A DNA stretch of 64,000 nt from JAICNG01 sp035249985 (GTDB lineage: Bacteria > Gemmatimonadota > Gemmatimonadetes > Gemmatimonadales > Gemmatimonadaceae): contig DATFFP010000073.1 in the NCBI GenBank assembly GCA_035249985.1, positions 25,425-89,424 of the forward strand, in the 5' to 3' direction. Positions 34,085-42,881 of the stretch are shown in pieces (within the stretch, counting starts at the first letter, position 1; each line of letters begins with the position of its first letter). The notes beneath the pieces were generated by a model. The model had not been told where the DNA came from. It did not search any database and worked only from the letters and a program-made list of their open reading frames with translations. Both the position numbers and the translations under genes were made by a program.

Positions 34085-35437
34085 ATGTCCAGCGCCCAAC
34101 TGCCGGACCGCGCGTCGCTCGAGTTCCTGAAGAAACGCGCGAAGGTGCTCCTCCTCGAGCTGCGCCAGCGAGAACCACGCGCGAAGCTCGCTGACGCGCA
34201 GCTCGCCATTGCACGTGAGTACGGCTTCCCGAGCTGGCGCGCGTTGAAGGCCGAAATCGATCGACGCCGGGCGCCAATCCTCACGTCGTTCTTCGCTGCC
34301 TGTCACACCGGGGATGTCGCGACGCTTCGCGATCTCCTGGCGCGTGAGCCCGGCCTCGTTCGGGAGCGCACGCCCGAAGGGAGCACCGGTTTGCACCTCG
34401 CGGTCGCGCACCTCGACGCCGTGCATCTTCTCCTCGAGCACGACGCCGATCCCAATGCACGCGACGCAGGGGACAACGCATACCCGCTGCACTTCGCGGT
34501 TGGTCCAGGCCGAGTGGAGGTCGTGCGCGCTCTGCTCGACGCAGGCGGCGACGTGCACGGTGTCGGCGATGCACACCAGCTCGAAGTCATCGGGTGGGCG
34601 ACCTGCTTCGGCCCGACCATTCCGACCGACGTTCTCGCGCTGCTACTCGAACGCGGCGCGCGACATCACATCTTCTCGGCCATCGCCACGCGCGACCTCG
34701 ACACGATCCAAAAGCTGGTCGAGGAGAACCCCGACGCGCTCCTGCGGCGGCTGTCCCGCACCGAGAATCGCCAAACCGCACTCCATTACGTGATCGCCCC
34801 GCCCGACGGGCTGCTTGGCGGCGGGTTCAGGACGGGAGATCACTATGCAATGCTGGATCTGCTGATCGAGCTCGGCGCCGATCTCGACGCCGAGGATGAC
34901 AAAGGGCGCACCCCGCTGGCGGTCGCGATGCTGCGCGGCGACGCACAGGCAATGCGTCGCCTCAAGGCTGCCGGAGCGAAGGAGCCTCGACACGAGCGAC
35001 GGTCGGAGGTCGCCACGCTCGTTCACAGCGTAACGACGGTACACCCGATGATCCGCGTACCGAACGTCCGAGAGACGGTCGAGTGGTATCGGGCAATCGG
35101 GTTCGCGCTCGAGGGAGCGCACGAGATCGACACCGAAGCCGCATGGGCGGGAATGTCACTCGGAGGCGCCTACCTCATGTTCGTGCCGAGAGGGTCCGCG
35201 AGCGCGGAGCGCGAAGTGAGCTTCTGGCTCCGGACGAATCGCATCGATGACCTCTACGACGCCCTCAAGCAGCGGCAGCTGGATCGTGCACGAGCGGTCC
35301 TCGCCGGAGAGACTCCCGCGATTCCGGAGGCACGCTTCACCGGCGACATCCACGAGACCTTCTACGGCCAACGCGAGTTCTCGATCGTCGATCTCAATGG
35401 GTACGAGCTGAACTTCACGCAGCCCCTGAAGACCTAA
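34085..35437 (+). CDS. Ankyrin-repeat protein fused to a VOC/glyoxalase-like domain
   Basis: A 450-residue protein. The start at ATG 34085 has AAAGGGG eight bases upstream, a better context than ATG 34064. Residues about 1-60 are an N-terminal helical segment (SLEFLKKRAKVLLLELRQREP... EYGFPSWRALKAEI) often seen before ankyrin repeats in soil bacteria. Residues 65-310 hold about five ankyrin repeats (GSTGLHLAVAHLDAVHLLLEH, YPLHFAVGPGRVEVVRALLD, GRTPLAVAMLRGDAQAMRRL). Residues 325-448 are a VOC domain (MIRVPNVRETVEWYRAIGF to FSIVDLNGYELNF) like bleomycin-resistance or glyoxalase proteins. The pairing is unusual. Possibly the ankyrin part targets a ligand-binding VOC module; the function is unknown. 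Confidence 0.88.
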   Translation: MSSAQLPDRASLEFLKKRAKVLLLELRQREPRAKLADAQLAIAREYGFPSWRALKAEIDRRRAPILTSFFAACHTGDVATLRDLLAREPGLVRERTPEGSTGLHLAVAHLDAVHLLLEHDADPNARDAGDNAYPLHFAVGPGRVEVVRALLDAGGDVHGVGDAHQLEVIGWATCFGPTIPTDVLALLLERGARHHIFSAIATRDLDTIQKLVEENPDALLRRLSRTENRQTALHYVIAPPDGLLGGGFRTGDHYAMLDLLIELGADLDAEDDKGRTPLAVAMLRGDAQAMRRLKAAGAKEPRHERRSEVATLVHSVTTVHPMIRVPNVRETVEWYRAIGFALEGAHEIDTEAAWAGMSLGGAYLMFVPRGSASAEREVSFWLRTNRIDDLYDALKQRQLDRARAVLAGETPAIPEARFTGDIHETFYGQREFSIVDLNGYELNFTQPLKT

Positions 35438-35441
35438 CGGG

Positions 35442-37226
35442 TCACGGCGTCGCGACCATGGCTCGCTGGGCCCCCTCTGCCGCGGGTCTCCGCTCGCCGA
35501 CTTGCTGCCGCCACATGGCGTAATACAGCCCAGTGAGCTCGAGCAGCTCCTCGTGGCGGCCGGTCTCGATCACGCGCCCGCGCTCGAGCACGTAGATCCG
35601 GTCGGCATGCATCACCGTCGAGAGGCGGTGCGCGATCAACACCGTGATCACGTTCGACGTCGTCGCCACGGAGCGCATGGTCCGGCTGATCTCCTCCTCG
35701 GTGAGCGAGTCGAGCGACGACGTCGCCTCGTCGAACACCAGGAGATGCGGCTTTCGGAGCAGCGCCCGAGCGATGGCGAGGCGCTGCTTCTCGCCCCCTG
35801 AGATCTTCATACCTCCTTCACCGATGACGGTGTCGAGCCCGCGGTCGGCGCGGCGCAGCAGTCCGTCCGCCGCCGCCTGATGCAGCACCGCCAGGCAGTC
35901 GGCATCGCTCGCACCCGGACGCGCGAACAAGAGGTTCTCTCGAATCGACCCCGAGAAGAGCTGCGTCTCCTGCGTCACGAGGCCGATGCGCTCGCGCAGG
36001 CGATCGAGGTTCACGCGGGTGCTCTCGACACCGTTGTAGAGAATGCGACCCGCTTTCGGCGAATACAGCCCGACGAGGAGCTTGACGAGTGTGCTCTTGC
36101 CGGCGCCTGACGGGCCGACGAACGCCACCGTCTCTCCCCGCTGAACGCGGAAGCTCACATCGGTGAGCGCGGGGGTGGACGCCGTTTGATGGGTGAAGGT
36201 GACGCGATCGAATTCGAGCACGCGTAAATCATCGACGGGCACCGGCGATGTCGGCTTCGGATCGGGAGGTGTGCTCAGGATCTGCTCGAAATTGGCCAGC
36301 GACGCTTCCGTCTCGCGGTAGATGTTGATGACGTTCCCCATCTCCTGGAGCGGGCCGAAGATGAAGAACGAGTAGATGAGCAGGGAGAAGAACTGCCCGA
36401 CGGTGATCTCCTGCGTGAAGATCAGGTAGAGCATGAGCAGCAGGATCATCGTCCGCACGAAGTTGACCGCGGTGCCCTGCACGAAGCTGAGACTGCGGAT
36501 GTAGCGAACCTTTCGCAGCTCGAGCTTGAGGATCTTCTCGGTCGTCGCCGTCAGCCGAGCGACTTCCTGGTCAGCGAGCCCCAGGCTCTTCACCAACTCG
36601 ATGTTGCGCAGCGACTCGGTCGTCGCGCCGGCCAGCGCGGTCGTCTCGGCGACGATTTGCTTCTGGAGCACCTTGATCTTGCGGCTGAGCACGGAGCTCA
36701 ACCCGCCGAGGATCGGAATCGTCGCGAGGTAGGCGGGTGCGATCGACCAGTGCGCATTGAATGCGTAGATCATCACGAACACGACGCCGACGAGCGTGGT
36801 GAACATGATGTTCACGAACGCCGCGATGAAACGCTCGACGTCGGAGCGCACCTTCTGGAGCTTGCCGAGCGTTTCGCCGCTGCGCTGATCCTCGAAGACC
36901 TGGAACGGAAGGGCGAGCGAGTGGCGAATACCATCGGAATACAGATCGACGCCGACACGCTGCGTGATGACGTTGACGAAGTAGTCCTGGAAGTTCTTCG
37001 CGACGCGGGAGACGAACGCGACGCCGACCGCGGCCGCGAGCAGCAATCCGACGCCGCGGAAGAATTCGCGGGTGGTGTGCTCGCGGAATTTCGTCGCGTA
37101 GTCGTCGATGATGTGCCGGAAGATCAGCGGATCCAGCAGCGAGAAGATCTGATTGATCGCGGCGAGCACGAGGGCAAGAACGACGATGCCCGAGTAGCGG
37201 CGGAGATAGCTAAACAGAAGGCGCAT
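35442..37226 (-). CDS. ABC transporter, fused permease and ATPase (exporter type)
   Basis: A 594-residue type-IV ABC exporter half-transporter. Six membrane helices occupy about 1-310. The ATPase has Walker A GPSGAGKST, Q-loop LVTQETQLFSG, signature SGGEKQRLAIARALLRKP, Walker B LLVFDEATSSLDS and H-loop IAHRLSTV, all intact. It works as a homodimer in the inner membrane. The MsbA/lipid or drug-export subgroup is likely, but the substrate is not determined. It is convergent with the ankyrin-VOC gene (4-bp gap) and divergent from the OmpA-type gene. Confidence 0.93.
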   Translation of the reverse strand: MRLLFSYLRRYSGIVVLALVLAAINQIFSLLDPLIFRHIIDDYATKFREHTTREFFRGVGLLLAAAVGVAFVSRVAKNFQDYFVNVITQRVGVDLYSDGIRHSLALPFQVFEDQRSGETLGKLQKVRSDVERFIAAFVNIMFTTLVGVVFVMIYAFNAHWSIAPAYLATIPILGGLSSVLSRKIKVLQKQIVAETTALAGATTESLRNIELVKSLGLADQEVARLTATTEKILKLELRKVRYIRSLSFVQGTAVNFVRTMILLLMLYLIFTQEITVGQFFSLLIYSFFIFGPLQEMGNVINIYRETEASLANFEQILSTPPDPKPTSPVPVDDLRVLEFDRVTFTHQTASTPALTDVSFRVQRGETVAFVGPSGAGKSTLVKLLVGLYSPKAGRILYNGVESTRVNLDRLRERIGLVTQETQLFSGSIRENLLFARPGASDADCLAVLHQAAADGLLRRADRGLDTVIGEGGMKISGGEKQRLAIARALLRKPHLLVFDEATSSLDSLTEEEISRTMRSVATTSNVITVLIAHRLSTVMHADRIYVLERGRVIETGRHEELLELTGLYYAMWRQQVGERRPAAEGAQRAMVATP

Positions 37227-37344
37227 GGCGTGTAGGCTATTGGACGTGCGTCACAAACGCAAAACCGCGACGGAACGTTCGGTGGCACGTCCCCTGCCGC
37301 ACGTTGTCCCGATTCAGATGTCTTCCTCAACCAGGGCTCGACCC

Positions 37345-38028
37345 ATGACTTCAGTCTCTCATCGCGGTGCACGCCTTACGATTGCCGTGCTCGCGTCAAC
37401 AATCGTCGCGAGCGGATGCTCGAGTCTGAGCCGCACCGAAAAGGGCGCGATCATCGGGGCGGGCGCCGGCGGGGCGATCGGCGGCGTCATCGGCAATCAG
37501 ACCGGCTCGACCACGCGCGGCGCGATCATCGGGGCCGTCGTGGGCGGCGTCGTCGGTGGCGTCATCGGACGGCAAATGGACAAGCAGGCTGGCGAGCTCG
37601 CGCAAAACATCCCCGGGGCGAAAGTCGAGCGCGTCGGAGAGGGCATTCACGTCACGTTCGAATCGGGATTGCTCTACGACTTCGACTCGGACCGCGTGCG
37701 TCAGGAGGCAGCGACGAATCTGCGGAACCTCGCATCGAGTCTCGGCGAGTATCCGAACACCGACCTGCTGATCGTCGGTCACACCGATTCGGACGGCCCC
37801 GATTCGTACAACTGGAATCTCTCCGAGCGGAGAGCGACGTCGGCAGCCGATTACCTTGCGGCCCAAGGCGTTGCGCGCACACGTCTCCGCACCGCCGGAC
37901 GTGGCGAAACCGAGCCGTTGGCGACGAACGATACCGACGCCGGACGGCAACAGAACCGCAGGGTCGAAGTGGCGATCTTCGCGAGCGAAGCGTACCGGAA
38001 CCAATTGAAGCGACAATACGCTCCGTAA
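37345..38028 (+). CDS. OmpA-like lipoprotein with glycine-zipper domain
   Basis: A 227-residue lipoprotein. The start at ATG 37345 gives a signal ending TIVASGCSS; an in-frame ATG at 37318 has poorer context. Residues about 35-85 are glycine-zipper repeats (GAIIGAGAGGAIGGVIG and GAIIGAVVGGVVGGVIG). Residues 105-220 are an OmpA C-terminal peptidoglycan-binding domain (LLYDFDSDRVR, IVGHTDSDGPDSYNWNLS with the Asp/Arg set, and NRRVEVAI). The arrangement matches YiaD-type proteins that link the outer membrane to peptidoglycan. It is monocistronic with a small hairpin after the stop. Confidence 0.92.
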   Translation: MTSVSHRGARLTIAVLASTIVASGCSSLSRTEKGAIIGAGAGGAIGGVIGNQTGSTTRGAIIGAVVGGVVGGVIGRQMDKQAGELAQNIPGAKVERVGEGIHVTFESGLLYDFDSDRVRQEAATNLRNLASSLGEYPNTDLLIVGHTDSDGPDSYNWNLSERRATSAADYLAAQGVARTRLRTAGRGETEPLATNDTDAGRQQNRRVEVAIFASEAYRNQLKRQYAP

Positions 38029-38042
38029 GCTCCGGAAGGAGC
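38029..38042. terminator. Short hairpin GCTCC-GGAA-GGAGC
   Basis: A 5-bp stem with a GNRA-type loop directly after the OmpA stop codon, between convergent genes. It lacks a T-run, so terminator status is tentative. Confidence 0.45.
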
Positions 38043-38061
38043 GGCGTTCGGGGTGAGCCCG

Positions 38062-38412
38062 TCAGCCCGTGAGCGGGGGGCGCTGCTCGATCCCGCTCGC
38101 CGCTTCGTCCACTCGCCTGATGTACCGACCGACGGATTCGTCAGCCACACGGCTGGGAATCACGAACTGCGCGTCATCGGGTTGAAGCTTCGAGCGTTGC
38201 GGGCCCTCATCGACCATGAGATCGCCGCCCTTGGCCTGCACCGCGCGCTCGAATCGCTCCACGGCCTCGAGGAGGCTGACGAGGTCCTCGCTCGACTCTT
38301 CCCCCGTCAGCACGACCCCGCGGTCAGACAGCCGGGCCGCAATGTCGAGCCCGACTCGTTCGCGCTCATCGTGGCGCTCGTCGCCCCGATCCTGCTCTAT
38401 CGCATCAGTCAT
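38062..38412 (-). CDS. Hypothetical 116-residue acidic protein
   Basis: Start ATG 38412 has AGGGAG six bases upstream, supporting a real gene. The protein is soluble and charged, with no signal or membrane segment. Visible features are a helical stretch EESSEDLVSLLEAVERFERAVQ and a later FVIPSRVADESVGRYIRRVDE. I do not recognise a family. It is divergent from the RsbRD-type histidine kinase (140-bp gap), so a regulatory link is possible but unproven. Confidence 0.65.
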   Translation of the reverse strand: MTDAIEQDRGDERHDERERVGLDIAARLSDRGVVLTGEESSEDLVSLLEAVERFERAVQAKGGDLMVDEGPQRSKLQPDDAQFVIPSRVADESVGRYIRRVDEAASGIEQRPPLTG

Positions 38413-38552
38413 GGTCGCTCCCTGAGGGGTTATCGAATCACGGGCGATAGCGGCGCAAGCCCGGTGCCGCGCTGGCGGAGGCGCCGTTGTCTTCTTGGCA
38501 ACGGGGTCAACTCGGAAAAGCGTGGTCCATTCTCTGCACCAGACGCTTCAAT

Positions 38553-39800
38553 ATGCCGACTTCGGCCGACTGTCCCCTCGCCAGCGTCCTCGCCGCCCGC
38601 CTCCGCGCCGAGCGCGAGGAGCTGACCAGGCGGTGGCTGGATCGGATCGCCGCACGGGTGTCGATCGACGCGTCGCGTGTGTTTCCTACCGCCGATCTGT
38701 TGGACCACGTCCCGCTGCTCATCGATGGCATCGCTGCCTACCTCGAGAACCCCGCCGAGGGAATCGCCGGCGACATTCCGGTCATCGGCAAGGCTACCGA
38801 GCTCGGCGAGCTGCGCCATCAGCAGGGATTCGACGCGTACGAGATCTTCAAGGAATACGAGATACTCGGCGGCGTGCTGTTCAGCTTTCTCTCGCGCATT
38901 GTCGACGGGATCGAGCAGCCCTGCACCCGCAGCGAGCTGCTCAACTGCGCGCATCGCCTCTTCCATGCGGTCACGCTCATACAGCAGGTGACGACGATGC
39001 ACTTCCTCCGCCGAACCAACGAGCAGGTTCGTGAGCGGGAGGAGCGCCTTCGCGGCTTCAACCGAATGGTTTCGCACGAGCTCAAGACGCGCGTCGGAGC
39101 GATCAAGGGGGCGCACGCGCTCCTTGGAGAGTCGTGGCTCGATCCGGCTAAGCGCGACCGGTTCCTCCACATGATCGGCGAGAACGTCGAGGGCATCGAC
39201 GCAACGCTCGGGAATCTCCTCGTGCTCTCTCGGCTCGAGAATCGGGTCCGCCAGCATCGTCATGTGCGACTGCCGCAGGCCGTCGCCGAAGTCGTGCGTC
39301 AGCTTCGCGAGATGGCGCGTGCCAGCAGCGTCAGCGTGAAGGCGGTGGACGAGCTCCCGGACGTCGAAGTCGATGCCGCCGCCATCGAGCTCAGTTTGAC
39401 CAACTACATCTCCAACGCCATCAAGTACGCCGACCCGGAGAAGCTGAACCGTACCGTCGAGATTCATGGTCGCGTGGAGCGGCCTGACGATGCCACCGGC
39501 GAGACGCTCATCGTCGAGGTGCGCGACAATGGCCTGGGCGTCCCTGACGACGCGAAGGAGAAGCTGTTTCAGCGGTTCTTTCGCGCCGATGACCCCACGA
39601 TCACGGGCATCGAGGGCACCGGTCTCGGGCTCAGTATCGTGCGTGAAACGGTGGAAGGAATTGGCGGACGCGCATGGGTCGAGTCGGGCGCGGAGGGGGG
39701 GTCGATCTTCGCGTTCGCGATTCCGTGTCGGCGCGGGGAAACCCGAACGGCAGAGACTTCCGAGCTCAGCATTGCGAATCCGGAATTCAGAGCCCGCTGA
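38553..39800 (+). CDS. Sensor histidine kinase with RsbRD-like N-terminus
   Basis: A 415-residue soluble kinase starting at ATG 38553. Residues about 15-150 resemble the RsbRD/RsbR N-terminal helical domain (LTRRWLDRIAARVSID, ELRHQQGFDAYEIFKEYEIL), a globin-like fold used in general-stress signalling. The phosphoacceptor His175 lies in MVSHELKTRVGAIKGAH. The HATPase has NYISNAIKYADPE, DNGLGVPDD, FQRFFRAD and GTGLGLSIVRETVEGIGG. No response regulator is adjacent. It is likely cytoplasmic and responds through its N-terminal domain; the signal is unknown. Confidence 0.9.
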   Translation: MPTSADCPLASVLAARLRAEREELTRRWLDRIAARVSIDASRVFPTADLLDHVPLLIDGIAAYLENPAEGIAGDIPVIGKATELGELRHQQGFDAYEIFKEYEILGGVLFSFLSRIVDGIEQPCTRSELLNCAHRLFHAVTLIQQVTTMHFLRRTNEQVREREERLRGFNRMVSHELKTRVGAIKGAHALLGESWLDPAKRDRFLHMIGENVEGIDATLGNLLVLSRLENRVRQHRHVRLPQAVAEVVRQLREMARASSVSVKAVDELPDVEVDAAAIELSLTNYISNAIKYADPEKLNRTVEIHGRVERPDDATGETLIVEVRDNGLGVPDDAKEKLFQRFFRADDPTITGIEGTGLGLSIVRETVEGIGGRAWVESGAEGGSIFAFAIPCRRGETRTAETSELSIANPEFRAR

Positions 39801-39825
39801 CACGCCGGGCGCAGTTCATCCTCAT

Positions 39826-39844
39826 GCCGGATAGGTAATCCGGC
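39826..39844 (+). terminator. Hairpin GCCGGAT/ATCCGGC after the histidine kinase
   Basis: A perfect 7-bp stem with a 5-nt loop, 25 bp after the stop codon. No clear T-run follows, so it may be a weak terminator. Confidence 0.5.
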
Positions 39845-39890
39845 CCCGTGTGACGTCGTAGGGCGACACCCTTGATTACCTCCGTTGCGA

Positions 39891-40088
39891 GAGACGAGAA
39901 ACGAGGCACGAGGAAGTCCCCCGGGACCTCTTGCCCGGTCGGCTTCCTCGCTCCTCCTTCCTCGTTCCTCTCGAGCCTCCGTCGAGTCCCATTTCCGCGC
40001 AAAAGGTCAGCGGAAGCACGGGTACCCGCGTATCTCTACCGGTAAGCTTCCTCGTTTCTCGTTCCTCGTTCCTCGTTCCGCGTTCCTC
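39891..40088. repeat. Word repeat with one left arm and two right arms (element M)
   Basis: Left arm 39891-39916 (ACGAGAAACGAGG type words) is complementary to both 39943-39973 and 40047-40088. The rightmost arm is a run of heptamers GTTCCTC. This gives two alternative hairpins just upstream of the M14 start. The gap 39845-40112 has no gene. Confidence 0.8.
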
Positions 40089-40112
40089 ATGCTCTTCCTG
40101 GAGAACCTCGCA

Positions 40113-42881
40113 ATGCGCGCGATGTCGTCACGTTCGCTCTGTGCAGGCACGGCCGCCCTGGTCCTCTCGGCCTCGCTCGCCGCCCAGGCGACACCTCAGA
40201 AGCTCACGAGCCCGAGCGCGCACTTCGGCCACGAGATCGGGGCCGACTACGTGCTTCCCGACTACACGCAGTTCCAGGCCTACTGGCAGACGCTCGCCCG
40301 CGAGTCTGATCGCATGATCCTCGACACGATCGGCATGACGGCCGAGGGGCGCCCGCAGCTCATGGCGATCGTGACGTCGCCGGCGAATCACCAGCGCCTC
40401 GATCGCTACAAGGACATCGCGCGGCGGCTCGCTCTCGCCGAGGGGGTGAGTGATGAGGAAGCACGACGCCTCGCGGCGGAAGGCAAGGCGGTGGTCTGGA
40501 TCGACGGCGGACTCCACGCTACCGAAGTCCTTGGTGCGCAGCAGCTGACAGAGACGGTGTGGCAGCTGGTGAGCGGCACCGATGCCGAGACGATGCGCTT
40601 CCTGGACGACGTCATCGTTCTCGCGGTGCACGCAAACCCCGACGGCATGGAGCTCGTCTCCGACTGGTACATGCGCATCCCGGAGAAGACGAAGCGCTCC
40701 ACGTCGGGGATTCCGCGCCTCTACCAGAAGTACATCGGGCACGACAACAACCGTGACTTCTACATGGTCACGCAGCCCGAGTCGGAAAACATGGCGCGCG
40801 TGCTGTTCCGCGAGTGGTTCCCGCAGATCATGTACAACCACCACCAGACCGGTCCCTCGGGAACGGTGCTCTTCGCTCCCCCATTTCGCGATCCGTTCAA
40901 CTACTTCTACGACCCTCTCGTCGTCACCGGGATCGACCTCGTCGGCGCCTCGATGCACAATCGGTTCGTGGTCGAGGAGAAGCCGGGGGCGACGACCCGG
41001 CGGGGCGCAAACTACTCGACGTGGTGGAACGGCGGCCTCCGCACAACCGTCTATTTCCACAACATGATCGGGCTGCTCACGGAGACCATCGGCAATCCGA
41101 CGCCGATCGAGATTCCCTTCCTTCCCCAGCGGCAGCTCGCGAGCAGCGATCTCGTGGCGCCGGTGCCGCCGGGCCCGTGGAAGTTCCGTCAGTCGGTGGA
41201 CTACTCGGTGACCGCGAACAAGGCGGTGCTCGACGTCGCCTCCCGGCATCGCGAGCAGTTCCTCTACAACATCTACAAGATGGGGAGCAACTCCATCGAG
41301 CGCGGAAGCAGCGATCACTGGACCGTCACGCCATCCGACATCGAGCGGGTGCGCATTGCGGCGACGCGCGCCGACGGTGCGCAGGGCGACCAGGCGACGC
41401 GCCCCGATGCGCAGCGCGGCGGCGGCATCGGCGCCCGGGGTCTTCCCATGCAGTACTGGCGGACGCTGCGTGCGCCCGACCAGCGCGATCCGCGCGGGTA
41501 CGTCCTTCCCGCCGATCAGCCGGACTTTCCGACCGCGACGAAATTCGTCAACGCGCTGATCAAGGTTGGCGTGACGGTGCATCGCGCGACGGCGTCCTTC
41601 AGCGCTGGTGGGAAGAACTACCCGGCCGGATCGTACGTCGTGAAGACGGCCCAGGCGTTCCGGCCGCACGTGCTCGACATGTTCGAGCCGCAGGATCACC
41701 CTAACGATTTCCAGTATCCGGGCGGTCCGCCGATCCCGCCGTACGACAACGCGGGATGGACGCTCGCCTACCAAATGGGGATCGAGTTCGACCGGATTCT
41801 CGACGGCTTCGACGGTCCCTTTACGCCGATCGACGGAATGGCGACGCCGCCGGCGGGGCGCATAACGGGGGTCGCCAACGCGTCGGCCTACGTCATCGAT
41901 CACCGCCTGAACGATGCCGCGCTCGTCGTCAACCGGCTGCTGAAGGCTGGGCACGAGGTGTCGTGGCTTCCCGACGGGCGCTTTCTGGTCGCGTCACGAT
42001 CCAATACGCGCCCACTCCTGCAGCAGCTCGCGACGCAAACCGGCGTGAGCTTCGAAGGCGTGCGCATGCGCGCACCCGGCGATGCGCGGCGCCTTCGGCA
42101 GCCGCGCGTGGCGCTCTGGGACACGTACGGCGGCTCGATGCCGTCCGGCTGGGTGCGCTGGCTTCTGGAGCGTTATGAATTTCCGCATGAGGTGGTCTTC
42201 ACGCCGCAGCTCGACACGGGAGTGCTGCGCACGAAGTACGACGTCCTCATCTTCGTCGACGGCGCCATTCCCGAACGCGACGGTGGCCAGCAGGGTGGGT
42301 TCGGCGGCGGGTCGCTCGACACTGCGACGGTGCCCGCGGAGTGGCGCGCGCGGATGGGTCGAGTCAGCGTGGCGAAGACGGTGCCGCAGCTGCGGCGCTT
42401 CCTCGAGGACGGTGGCACGATCCTCACCATCGGGAGCTCGACGAATCTCGCGAAGCATCTCGGTCTTCCGATCACGAGCGCGCTCGTCGAGCAGCGTGAA
42501 GGGCGGGAGCAGCCACTGCCGCGTGAGAAGTACTACGTCCCCGGGTCGGTGCTGCAGGTCCGCGTGGACAGCACCCTTCCGATCGCGCACGGCATGCCCT
42601 CGCGCACGGACGTGCTGTTCGACGACAGCCCCGCCTTCCGGTTAGGCGGCGAAGCGGCCGCGCGGGGCGTGCGCCGCATCGCCTGGTTCGACACCGACGC
42701 GCCGCTTCGGAGTGGATGGGCGTGGGGTCAGCAGTACTTGAAGGACGCGACCGCCATGGCCGAAGCGCGGGTCGGTCGTGGCACGCTATACCTCTTTGGC
42801 CCTGAGATCACCTTCCGAGCGCAGCCACACGGAACGTTCAAGCTGTTGTTCAACGGGATATTTCTCGGGGGTGTTCGGTGA
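40113..42881 (+). CDS. M14 family zinc carboxypeptidase-like protein, exported
   Basis: A 922-residue exported protein. I chose ATG 40113 because it gives a compact signal peptide (MRAMSSRSLCAGTAALVLSASLAAQA) with GGAG nine bases upstream; ATG 40089 lies in the repeat arm. The zinc motif is His135-x-x-Glu138 in DGGLHATEV, with the later His in AVHANPDGM. NRDF and HHQTGPSG are typical of this M14 branch, and LTETIGNPTPIEIP carries the presumed catalytic Glu. The C-terminal half (about 560-920) contains a ThuA/DUF4350-like region (KAGHEVSWLPDGRFLV; YDVLIFVDGAIP). It opens a four-gene operon. Substrate unknown. Confidence 0.9.
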   Translation: MRAMSSRSLCAGTAALVLSASLAAQATPQKLTSPSAHFGHEIGADYVLPDYTQFQAYWQTLARESDRMILDTIGMTAEGRPQLMAIVTSPANHQRLDRYKDIARRLALAEGVSDEEARRLAAEGKAVVWIDGGLHATEVLGAQQLTETVWQLVSGTDAETMRFLDDVIVLAVHANPDGMELVSDWYMRIPEKTKRSTSGIPRLYQKYIGHDNNRDFYMVTQPESENMARVLFREWFPQIMYNHHQTGPSGTVLFAPPFRDPFNYFYDPLVVTGIDLVGASMHNRFVVEEKPGATTRRGANYSTWWNGGLRTTVYFHNMIGLLTETIGNPTPIEIPFLPQRQLASSDLVAPVPPGPWKFRQSVDYSVTANKAVLDVASRHREQFLYNIYKMGSNSIERGSSDHWTVTPSDIERVRIAATRADGAQGDQATRPDAQRGGGIGARGLPMQYWRTLRAPDQRDPRGYVLPADQPDFPTATKFVNALIKVGVTVHRATASFSAGGKNYPAGSYVVKTAQAFRPHVLDMFEPQDHPNDFQYPGGPPIPPYDNAGWTLAYQMGIEFDRILDGFDGPFTPIDGMATPPAGRITGVANASAYVIDHRLNDAALVVNRLLKAGHEVSWLPDGRFLVASRSNTRPLLQQLATQTGVSFEGVRMRAPGDARRLRQPRVALWDTYGGSMPSGWVRWLLERYEFPHEVVFTPQLDTGVLRTKYDVLIFVDGAIPERDGGQQGGFGGGSLDTATVPAEWRARMGRVSVAKTVPQLRRFLEDGGTILTIGSSTNLAKHLGLPITSALVEQREGREQPLPREKYYVPGSVLQVRVDSTLPIAHGMPSRTDVLFDDSPAFRLGGEAAARGVRRIAWFDTDAPLRSGWAWGQQYLKDATAMAEARVGRGTLYLFGPEITFRAQPHGTFKLLFNGIFLGGVR

